Below are positions 1-9,140 of a stretch of 64,000 bases of DNA, piece by piece. The notes beneath the pieces are model-generated. The model saw only the letters and a program-made list of their open reading frames with translations, was not told the DNA's origin and did no database searches. Location: positions 28,791,299 through 28,855,298 of the forward strand of contig CM032128.1 in assembly GCA_018894105.1 (NCBI GenBank). Reading direction: 5' to 3'. Positions within the stretch are counted from its first letter, which is position 1. Every line of letters begins with the position of its first letter. The translations under genes and the position numbers were made by a program. The stretch is from Jacaranda mimosifolia. Lineage: Eukaryota; Streptophyta; Magnoliopsida; Lamiales; Bignoniaceae.

Positions 1-197
1 AGCCCAGCGAAAGATAGGATCACAGAGAAGCAAATGAAGTCACTGGGGCTACTCATTGCAAACCCAGCTCCGGCGTCGGGGCCCGGAGCTGGTGCCGGAG
101 CAAGGCTGCTATCCTGCGCTCTGACGGCGGCGGAAAGGAGACAGAGCACCACAAAAAGGGTAAAAAATGCAGCTTTGGAAATTCTCATTTGAGCCAT
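1..197 (-). CDS. Arabinogalactan peptide, 5' part (3' end outside window)
   Basis: The reading frame starts at the ATG at 197 and runs off the window start, giving 65 codons. The first 27 residues form a clear signal peptide: a basic stretch (R5, K8), a hydrophobic core and a likely cut after VRA before QD. The mature part has the Ala-Pro run APAPAPGP, in which prolines are hydroxylated and carry arabinogalactan in this family. It is followed by small residues (AMSSPS) and a hydrophobic tail starting FICFSVILSF, as expected for a GPI-anchor signal. The product would be a short cell-wall or plasma-membrane proteoglycan. A second in-frame ATG three codons later is an alternative start, but the first fits the signal peptide better. 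A TATA box and a GA-rich leader lie upstream on the same strand. The particular AGP member cannot be assigned, and the C-terminus is not visible. Confidence 0.8.
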   Translation of the reverse strand, partial: MAQMRISKAAFFTLFVVLCLLSAAVRAQDSSLAPAPAPGPDAGAGFAMSSPSDFICFSVILSFAG

Positions 198-261
198 TGT
201 TTTGCTGATGGAATCACGGGGACTGGGAGATACGGAAAAGCTTTGTGAGTATAAATTAGGT

Positions 262-299
262 TGTGTGTGTGTGTGTGAGAGAGAGAAAGAGAGAGAGGG
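262..299. repeat. GT/GA microsatellite in the AG-peptide leader
   Basis: A (GT)n run passes into a (GA)n run about 65 bp upstream of the AG-peptide start codon. On the gene strand it reads as a CT/CA pyrimidine-rich tract, common in plant core promoters and 5' leaders. Confidence 0.7.
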
Positions 300-336
300 A
301 TTATTTGGATGGGAAAAAGGGATGAGAAAACATTTG

Positions 337-344
337 TATTTATA
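337..344 (-). promoter_or_regulatory. TATA box of the AG-peptide gene
   Basis: The minus strand reads TATAAATA about 140 bp upstream of the start codon. It would place transcription start near 305-310 and give a leader of about 110 bases that includes the CT/CA tract. Confidence 0.6.
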
Positions 345-1772
345 GTTGTTGGTGGGGCGTAACGGTTAAATTATAACCTTTGATTTTCTTTTTTAATTTA
401 ATTTTAGGCTAAGTATTTTCTAACGTTCGAATTTAACGTTAGAGAAGGGAGCCCACGTGAAATGAATGCTGAAGCGTTCGAATAGGCAGGCAGTGGCTTG
501 AATGAAACGGGTCCTGCAGTTTCCTTTGTTAACACATTTTCCTTATTCCATTCATTTAGAATTTTAACCTCTTTTTGGACGTCGGTAATAGATTGTAAAT
601 GAGTTGAAATCATAATCGAGTTTAAAAAAATTGTAGGCTGAGTTTATATTTAACTCAATTAATCAATTGCTGGAATAATTTTATCGAATAAATATTAAAT
701 TGTGATATAAAATAATTATCTAATTAATATATACAAAATATTTAAAAATAGAAAAGTATAAATTATTAATATATAATAGTTATTTAATTAAAATATAAAA
801 GTATTCCAAAAATAAAATAAAATAAAAATTCACGAGCTGTTGAACAACTAAATTAGAGTTTGGACTTAGCACATTGTAAAGCTCAAACTCAAAAAAACTT
901 GAGCTCAAATCGAATCGTCTTGACTTATCTTACACTCCAAATCAAAATAGACATTTAAATTTATAAGATTAATTAATGTTAAAATTTTATATAAAAATAG
1001 GTTTTAAAGGGAATTTCTTCTTTCATCTACTGAAACATTTTTAGTAAATACAAAATTTCCCCATAATTTGATTAGAGACAAGTAGAAGCAAGATTTACCT
1101 ACATTAATTAGTTTAGCATTAATGTATAAAGAGAAGTGTTAGAACTCCCTTCCTTAATTCAGCTCCAGGAACCTTTTAATAATAATTTGGGATGGAAATT
1201 ACTAGTTTCCTCAATAGCAAATATATGATTCTTGGAAATACGAAACTTGATTCCAATCAAATTTCTGTGCTGAAGGGTTAAATTATATTTTAATGGCAGG
1301 CCTCAGGCGATAAATATGAGCATGGTTAAGCAGTTATTATCTAAGCACATACATTGAACTGGCAAAATTAATTTAATCGGTACCAACTACCAATGGCTTC
1401 TCTAATCACACTTAATAGCTTGTTTGATACCCTACATAAGAGATGCGGCCCGCCCGCCTTCCTTTATGGCCAAGCCCGGAACTGTGGATTTTCTCTCCAA
1501 CTTGAACCATCAAATTACGATTTTGTCCTCCATTAACAACATTTCCCAATGCCAATTCTGCCAATGTCCCTTCTTACATGAATTGAAAATGATGGGTTGC
1601 TCATTCTTTGTTTTATTTTGGTAATTTGATGGGTTACTCATTCATCTTCCACAAAAAACAGCAAAAACCTGATTTATGTATACATAAAACCGAAAATCTG
1701 GTAGTTTAATGGGAGAAGCGATAAAAACATCTTGTTTATGATTTGGATATATATATATAAGACTTTATTTGT
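345..1772. other. AT-rich intergenic DNA, no gene seen
   Basis: No frame here looks coding; the short frames at 404-613 and 1424-1624 have no recognisable domain. The stretch around 840-930 has words like gagctc and ctcaaactc that recall the hAT-like element at 46080, but no ends could be found. Confidence 0.5.
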
Positions 1773-2054
1773 ATATATATATATATTTATTAATTACAAT
1801 ATATATTTATATATATAATTAAACATATATATGTAATTAGATATATATTAAATATATATCTATATATTTTTATATATAAATATAATTAAATATATATTAA
1901 ACATACATTTCTTATATACATATATATTTATTAATTACAATATATATTTATATACATAATTAAACATATATATGTAATTAGATATATATTAAATATATAT
2001 CTCTATATATTTATATATATAAATATAATTAAATATATATTAAACATATATTTA
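1773..2054. repeat. Tandem duplication of a 141-bp TA-rich unit
   Basis: Two adjacent copies of a TA-rich unit are nearly identical. The word taattacaat occurs at 1791 and again at 1932, giving a period of 141 bp. Each copy contains the sub-words attaaacatatatatg and gtaattagatatatatt. TA-rich simple sequence continues to about 2300, ending just before the first retrotransposon. Confidence 0.75.
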
Positions 2055-2362
2055 TAAATAAATAAATTCCTTTTTATTTGATAGTGTTTATAAATAATTA
2101 AATAAATATAATATTTAAATACTTAAGTATTTAAATAAATAAATATACGACTTTATTTTTTAAATAAATAAACCTATATTTAATGGATGTACTTACTATC
2201 CAATAAACAAATATTTAGAAATATATATATGAGTATATATAGTGTTCTTAAATTGTTTTCAAATAAATAAATATAATATTTAATTATTTAAATATTGTGA
2301 ACTCAGAGAGGCATAACACTCACAGTTTTTCTACAATTTTATTATGCCACAACCATCTATTT

Positions 2363-3103
2363 TGATATGGGATAACCTAATGTGCTCGGCCTAAAGACCA
2401 CAGGCCTAAGGATGTAGCGGCAAGCCCACCTCATACACTGGGCCCAATTATGCTACCAATGTCAGGTGACCCAAATCAACCACACAAATCAACATCGCTT
2501 GCGGACAGGGCTGCTGATCGATACTTCGACTGCATCGCTCGTTCTCCCCGTACGCCGTGCGCTAATCCATTGTTAGGTCAACCAACGCGTAACCATCTCT
2601 ACTGTATTAAATGTCTTGACTGACAGCATGCCTCCACATTAATAGCGCATGCCGCCCCAGTACCACCCATGCTGCCACGCTAGGGAGGAGGCGCGTGTAC
2701 AATGTCCTATTCTGTCTCCAAAACCTAGAGAGATAGCCACCTAGAATAGTACAAAGGTGGGAGATAACCTAATGGCCCCTATGCAAGGACAAAAACCATT
2801 GCTACATGTAAATGGCACCTCAGATAAATCACCACCGAGAGAAGGCTATAAATACCCTTACTCCAGCCTCTCAAAGGTATGTCATTCTATATATACAAAG
2901 CCCTTACTCTATTGCTCATTATATCTGGTCGACTTTACACTGACTTGAGCGTCGGAAAGCCTAAGCCAAGGGCTCATCGGCTAGCCTGACGTTTGCTCGT
3001 GATTGCAGGACTCAGCCCAGTTATATCTATATATCGACCAGAGAGGTTGAACCAATCCAAAATCACTACCTGATCCAGCTACCAACGGATTTCACCTTCA
3101 TCA
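2363..3103 (+). repeat. 5' LTR of element 1
   Basis: It starts TGATATGGGATA and ends TTCACCTTCATCA, matching 11976-12715. It contains a promoter TATA box at 2847-2854. The sequence right after it (TTTGGCACCGTCTATGG) sits where the tRNA primer binding site should be; I could not name the tRNA. Confidence 0.93.
2847..2854 (+). promoter_or_regulatory. TATA box in 5' LTR of element 1
   Basis: GCTATAAATACCC is a strong plant TATA box and would drive the genomic RNA. The 3' LTR copy (12460-12467) has changed to TATGAATA. Confidence 0.65.
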
Positions 3104-3143
3104 TTTGGCACCGTCTATGGGAAATACGAGTTTGCTATCGAAA

Positions 3144-4656
3144 ATGGTGAACAGAAGCGAGCCCCCTCAGGAAGAAAAGAAAACAGAGGTCTAGCTTTCC
3201 CCTCGCTCGACCTCAACCAGAAATTGGCGCACCAAGATCAAGCGCCCTATCATAACAATTGGTCACCTTGACCATGCCTCAACTGATGTAGCTCATCAGT
3301 GAGCAGATATCTGCCCAGATTTCAGCTCAACTTTTGGTAGCTTTGAATAGGCACACCATATAGCTGGAGCCAGCTGCCATTGCAATACCGCAACCTGCGA
3401 CCCCAGAGGAAAAATTCCCGAAGGAAAACCTGGATCAACCATAGTCCAAAAGGCCCCCTCAAGGCGCGGAGTAAGCCTAGGCCATTTTTCGAGGGAAATG
3501 GCTCAACCCATGCCCCACGAAGAAGTTGCAGATTTCGTTGATCACGACATTCGACCTATTTGAGCCCTGCAGCGTGATAGGGTCGAGTGCTTGAGACCTC
3601 ACCCGAACAAAAATGCATCCCAAGTTGACAGAGAAGAATGGGAAGAAGTATCCCACCAAGTGCAATAATTGAATCGGCGATTGGAGTAGATCTCATGGAG
3701 AAATACGGAGAAGAATCACTACTTGGAGGGGTTGCAGAGGTTCCGAAGAGAGAGAGATTCACCTTTTGTCCAGGATATTATTGACGAGCGCATTGCTGTT
3801 GATGCTAAAATTCCTACCAGCTTACCACAGTATGATGGCTCGTTGAACCCGAACGAGCATTTGTTGCAGTTCAAACACATAATGCAGTTGCACTGGCATA
3901 ATGAGTACATCCATGCCAAAATGCTGGTGACCACCTTTCAGGGGATAGCACTAGACTGGTTTGTTAAGCTGGAACCGGCGTCGATACATTCGTATGACCA
4001 GTTGTGTGATAAGTTTTTGCACCAGTTTGTGAGTAAGAGGAAGGCGAAGCTCCCACATACTCACCAACACACCATGAAACAGAATGAAGGGGAATCCCTC
4101 TGAGACTTTTTTTACTAGATTTAACACGAAGGTGTTGAAAATCGACAGCCCAAGAATCGAATTTCTGATCGAAGTGTTGTTTTTGGGGCTTAGGCACAAA
4201 GAGTGTGCTAATGCATTGGTACGCGAGCAGCCAACATCAATGGAGGAGCTCCCCGACCTCGTCGAGAGATACATGACCCAAGAAGAGATGAATAAACTTA
4301 AATATGGCAATCTCGAATTCGAGAAGAAAAAAAGCAAGGAGAAAGACGACCGCTAGCTCAGGGAGGGACATCAATCCCCCATCAAACGCTTCCATGATTA
4401 CACTCCACTCAACCTCATAAGGAAGGAGGTGTTGTTTGTTATCCAGCATGACAACTTGCTTAAAATGCCCAAAAAACTTATTGAGACAGAAGCCATGAAA
4501 AAATTAAAGAAATATTGCCACTTCCATAAGCAAAAACGGCATGACACTGAGGATTGCTTCAACTTATATGACGAGATAGAAAGACTGATCAGGCAAGGCT
4601 ATTTGCAAAAAATTGTCGACAAGCATGCCAGGTGCGAAGAGGGCAAAACTGACTAG
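3144..4656 (+). pseudogene. gag polyprotein remnant, element 1
   Basis: The region begins with ATGGTGAACAG, a usual place for the gag start, but stops follow soon. The well-preserved core lies at 3723-4103 and continues in another frame at 4084-4356. It carries the plant retrotransposon gag signature: GIALDWFVKLEP, then SYDQLCDKFLHQFVSKRK, then ESLxDFFTRFNTKV. A C-terminal piece at 4429-4656 has CHFHKQKRHDTEDCFNLYDE and EIERLIRQGYLQK, typical of Tat gag in place of a CCHC zinc knuckle. The product would form the virus-like particle. It is broken by at least one frameshift near 4090 and several stops, so no intact Gag can be made. Confidence 0.88.
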
Positions 4657-4739
4657 ACTTCCCATAGAGAAAGGTCGGTTAGCCTGAGGAGAAAAGATAA
4701 AGGAAAGAAACCAGCCTAAGAACCCTACCCGGTTGAGGA

Positions 4740-5320
4740 GTCATTGACATGATTGCGGGAGGTCCCACCGGGGGGACTCAAGATCCGCCAGAAAGCAAAC
4801 CTAGAGGCAATTGGAGTCGACCAAATTATCCAAGGTCGAAACTGTTTTTTAGCTCTCCACCAGTACAGAACCAATCTTCTTCACCGAGTTGGACCTCAAC
4901 CACTTGGAGAACAAAAGAGTCGACAGAAAGATCGATTGCCCCATGGTGGTAACGCTCGAAATAGCCAATTTCGAAGTGAGGAAGATCTTAGTCGACAACG
5001 GCAGCTCTGTAAACATCATATTTTTGTCCAATTTGACTAGGATAAATTTGGGGCAACTAACGTTTGAGCCAATCCGAACGCTACTCGTCGGGTTTGGGGG
5101 ATTCTAGATCATCCTGGAGGGATCTATAAACGTATCCACATCATTTAGACATGGTCCCTGAAGCAGAACCTTGATGATCAACTACTTGGTAGTCGACGTT
5201 CCCTTCAATTGTAATGTCATCATTGGTTGACCCGTCCTGAACGACTTCAGGGCTATTGTCTCTACTTACTACATGAAGATCAAGTTCCTGACCCCAGTAG
5301 GAGTAGGTGAACTTTTATGT
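4740..5320 (+). pseudogene. Retroviral-type aspartic protease remnant, element 1
   Basis: The frame at 4889-5107 contains ILVDNGSSVNIIF, matching the D-x-G-S-S active-site region of Tat proteases, with N in place of the usual T or G after D. Downstream, past a stop near 5105, come VVDVPFNCNVIIG and LNDFRAIVSTYYMKIKF, the second conserved block of this family. The enzyme would cut the Gag-Pol precursor. The link to gag is broken by frameshifts around 4690-4890. Confidence 0.82.
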
Positions 5321-5639
5321 AATCTTTAGGACGCATGGCGCTACTACACCATTTCTGTCGAGTCCAACGAACAGAAGAAACGACCTCAACTGAAGCCCTT
5401 GGGGGAAGCCCCTGTAGTGAAACCCGTGGAGGGACCTCATCCCTAAGAAAATGAAGTTAGAAGACACCCGGGTCGAACCCATCGGGGAGTTCAAAATAAT
5501 AAAGCTGGAACCAGGAAACCCTTAAAAACCACTCAGGTCAGAAGCGATATGGGCGACTGCTTGGAATGCCTCATGGTCGATTTCCTCCAATGAAATATTG
5601 ATGTGTTCGTCGGAAAGCTGCAGACCTCCAAGAAATCGA

Positions 5640-6312
5640 CCCAAGTGTTATCATCCATTAACTTAACATGGACCTTGCTCACAAACTAGTGAGACAAAAG
5701 ATAAGAACTTTTAATACTGGGTCAACAAGCTACTAGAGATAGGATATATTGTAGAAATTCAGTACCTCTCTTGGCTTTATAATGTTGTACTCGTCCCTAA
5801 GAATGAGGAAAAATGGCATATGTGTAATGATTTCACTAATTAAATAAAGCTTGCCCTAAGGATCCTTACCCCCAGTCTCGCATAGATTTATTAGTTGATT
5901 CCACCTCTGGTTGTGAATTATTGAGCATGATGGATGCCTTCCAAGATTATTATCAAATATTAATGGCACCCAAGGACAGAGACAAAACCTCTTTCGTTGA
6001 TCCCAATAGAGTATATTGTTTCTTAGTCATGTCATTTGGGCTTAAAATGTAGCGGCAGCATACCAAAGATTGGTCAACTTTATGTTAAAAAATGAGAACG
6101 AAAAATCGATGGAGGTCTATGTCGATGACATGATTGTAAAAATAGAGAAAGCCGATGACCACCTAATCGACCTCAACCACACTTTCTCCATATTGAGGGC
6201 ATTTGGCATGAAACTTAAACCCAATAAGTTCACATTCGAAGTTCGAGGAGGTAAGTTCCTCAGCTATATGATCAGTCAGAGGGAGATCGAGGCAAACCCG
6301 CATAAGATCTAG
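5640..6312 (+). pseudogene. Reverse transcriptase remnant, element 1
   Basis: The catalytic YVDD box is intact at 6118-6129, within EVYVDDMIVK. Upstream fragments in changing frames resemble the fingers and palm (FQDYYQILMAPKDRDKTSF around 5940). Downstream are FSILRAFGMKLKPNKFTFEV and ISQREIEANPHKI before a TAG at 6310-6312. Frameshifts near 5840-5850 and 6040-6060 break the domain. The enzyme would copy the element RNA into DNA. Confidence 0.88.
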
Positions 6313-6318
6313 GCAGTT

Positions 6319-6930
6319 TTGGACATCGCCCCACTTCACACTGTTCGAGATGTACAATGCCTGGTCGGCAGAATCATAGCCCTCAGCAGGTTTATTGCAC
6401 GGTTGGCCGACACGAGTCTCCCTTTCTTCAAAATACTCAAAAAATACGAAGAAATCAGGGTTTTAGTGGACTCAGCAGTGCGACCAGGCCTTAATCGAGC
6501 TTAAGCAATACTTGTCCTCGTCGCCTATGCTCGCCAAACTCGACCTGGGAGAAGTTTTACAACTTTACCTAGTTGTATCCACTGCCTCAATCAGTTTAGT
6601 ATTGGCATCGATGAGAGGCAAAACTCACCGACCTGTGTATTACTGCAGTAAGGCTTTGCACAAGCCTGAACATAATTACCTGAAGATCGAGAAGTTTACT
6701 CTCGCCCTCATCACAGCAGCACAAAAGTTGCGACCTTACTTTCAGTCCCTTGTGATCATAGTCTTGATCAATCAGCTATTAAAACAAGTATTGTTGAAAC
6801 CAGATACGTTAAGACGACTCACAAAATGGGCAATCGAGCTCGGGGAATTCAACATCATGTTCCAGTTGCGAATAACTATAAAAGCGCAAGTACTAGCTGA
6901 TTTTGTCGCCGAGAGACTCGACCTCCCAGA
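6319..6930 (+). pseudogene. RT connection and RNase H remnant, element 1
   Basis: The frame 6319-6504 has the RT thumb/connection signature VRDVQCLVGRIIALSRFI. After a short frame break, 6512-7039 has PVYYCSKALHKPEHNYLKIE, LALITAAQKLRPYFQS and LTKWAIELGEFNIMFQ, the RNase-H-like domain that follows RT in gypsy elements. It would digest RNA in the RNA-DNA hybrid. This is the longest open stretch of pol (175 codons). Confidence 0.87.
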
Positions 6931-6939
6931 CTACCCCGA

Positions 6940-7410
6940 CCAAAACCCCTCCGTATGGACATTGCATGTCGACGGGTCGGCAACTATATTAGGGGGCAGA
7001 ATTAGTATTTCTCTCCATTCCCCACTCGCCGAAGAGTAGGATTTTGCAATAAAGCTTGACTTTCCAGTTACCAACAATGAGGCAAAATATGAAACTCTCA
7101 TAGCTGGAATGAACATAGCAGCAGCTCGGGGTGTTGAGCAACTAGTAGCGATCACCGATTCCTAGTTGGTGGCGGAGCAAGTTGAAGGGAATTTCGAAGC
7201 CAAGGAAACCAAAATGAGCCAGTACCCAACTGAAGTAAAACAATTACAACGATCATTCAAGAGCTTTACCTTGAGCCAAGTACCCCGAGCGAAAAATGAA
7301 CGGGCAGACCCATTTTCAAAGTTAGCCAGCTTGACGAAAGGAACCAGGGAAAGAGTTATAATGTTCTTGGTGGCTAGCAAACCATGTATTCAAGCCATCG
7401 ATTAGAACCT
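6940..7410 (+). pseudogene. Second (archaeal-type) RNase H domain, element 1
   Basis: The domain starts with WTLHVDGSAT, where the aspartate at 6971-6973 is the first expected catalytic residue. It continues past a TAG at 7037-7039 with VTNNEAKYETLIAGM, then past a second stop with EQVEGNFEAKETKMSQY and VPRAKNERADPFSKLAS, which carries the late acidic residue. A second RNase H between the first one and integrase is diagnostic of the Tat lineage. Two nonsense codons make it inactive. Confidence 0.83.
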
Positions 7411-8660
7411 TGTCAAGTGAGTCGAAGAGGCAACGCCCTCCTGGAATGACCCAATCAAGCTCTACCTGAGCCAGGGGACGGTCCCCGATGATGAGAAGGA
7501 GGCTTGCAGGCTTAGAGGACAGGCAACCAAGTTTGCCCTTGACGAACACGGACAGCTTTACAGGAGGTTGATGTTAGGACCACCACTTAAATGCCTAACA
7601 CCAGAAGAGGCAAATGAAGTGCTACATGAGATTCACGCTAGCATCTGCGGCAACCATACCGGAGGTCGGTCCTTGGCCCAAAAAGTTGTCTGCTACCGTT
7701 ATTTTTAGCCCACCTTATTGCAAGACTCAGTCGACTTCGCCAGAAAAAGCCCATCGTGCCAGATCCACTTGAACATACTGCACCAACCAGCCACGTCGAT
7801 GGTGAATGTCAAGATCATATGGCCATTTGACTAGTAGGGGATCAACATGGTTGGTTCTCTCTTGAAGACATCGGGTCAGAGAAAATTCATCATCGTGGCG
7901 GTCGAGTACTTCACTAAATGGGTCGAATCCGAAGCAGTTCCAAAAATCACTGATGCGGCCATCAAGAGCTTAATTTGGAATAACATAATTTGTCAGTTCG
8001 ATTTGCCCAAAGTCCTAATTTTGGATAATGGGACCCAGTTTCGGTTCCAAAGTAAAAGCACGAGAAAATGGTGCGAGACCTTGGGAATCAGCCAACACTT
8101 CACGGTAGGGGACCCCCAGCTAATGGTGAGACGGAGGTGATGAACATGACAGTTCTTGACACCTCAAAGCTCGAATAACAGGCACAGGGGCAAGTTGGGT
8201 AGACGAACTCCCAAGAGTGCTATGGGCATATAGGACCACTCCTCAAACAACCACAGGCCGCAGCCTCTATAGCTTAGTTTATGGCTCCAAAGCAGTAATT
8301 CCATCCGAGCTGGTCCAACCACAACCTAGTGATTCACTATAATTCGATTAGAAATGCAACATAAGGGACCCTAGACCTAATCACCATCGACGAGCTGCGC
8401 TACGCAACCTACAACATGATGCAATGATACCGATAAAAAATGATGGAATGTTACAACAAAGCAGTTCAACCCTGCAATTTCAAAGTCAGCGACCTAGTCC
8501 TTAAGAAGGTCAAAGTGTCGAGAAACGTAGGAAAACTCAACCCAAAATGGGAGGGACCTTACTCTGTGGTCAAAGTGTCAAAGCAATTCTATTTATAAAA
8601 AGGTCGTGAGCCTCAATTGTATTACATCGCAGAAATGAAAAGTTCGTGGAAATTCTTGTG
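7411..8660 (+). pseudogene. Integrase remnant, element 1
   Basis: The zinc-binding part has EVLHEIHASICGNHTGG (both histidines present) and FARKSPSCQIH, where the first cysteine of CxxC is serine. The core has YFTKWVESEAVPKITDA and LILDNGTQF (second catalytic Asp, near 8025). At the first catalytic position the frame reads GINMVGSL, so the expected Asp is Asn. A C-terminal piece around 8490-8560 reads RNVGKLNPKWEGPYSVVKV, the usual end domain. Stops and frameshifts occur throughout. The enzyme would insert the DNA copy into the genome. Confidence 0.86.
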
Positions 8661-8690
8661 AATACCTATTAACATAAGTTGATTACTCAC

Positions 8691-8830
8691 TGTCGACTCC
8701 GTAGTCGACCAAGCAGGCTTCAAGCCGCCAAGTCATGACTTCATAGCCAAGACCAACTTGTCGACCTCGTAGTCGACCAAGCAGGCTCTTAGCCGCCATG
8801 CTGACCCTAAAATTTTTAATGCCGACCCCG
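8691..8830 (+). repeat. Short tandem repeat between pol and antisense gene, element 1
   Basis: Two copies of a unit starting TGTCGACNNCGTAGTCGACC occur at 8691 and 8759, period 68 bp; a degenerate third start is near 8820. Element 2 has its own tandem repeat at the same place. Confidence 0.65.
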
Positions 8831-9140
8831 CAGCCGCTAAATTATATGAGCTTATTATTGATTATCTTGTTCAATTAAGCAATTGATATGTTAGGTTGCA
8901 ACAAACATCCGAGTCACTAAATTGCACATTAATCATGATTCACTCGACGAGGATCTTGAACTAATTTTGCAAAAATTTAACAGTGTGAACATTCGACTAC
9001 AAATTCATTCATTCAACCAAGTAAAGACGTTCAAATTCAGAAGATTTAGAGGAACATCTCGTTCAAATTCAGGAAACCTTGATTACATATATCAAAGTGG
9101 GTACATCAATCAAAGTAAAAAATACATAATTGCAACAACA

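Noticed and set aside
600..960. Degenerate hAT-like element with GAGCTC words
   Set aside because: No terminal repeats or target duplication could be found.
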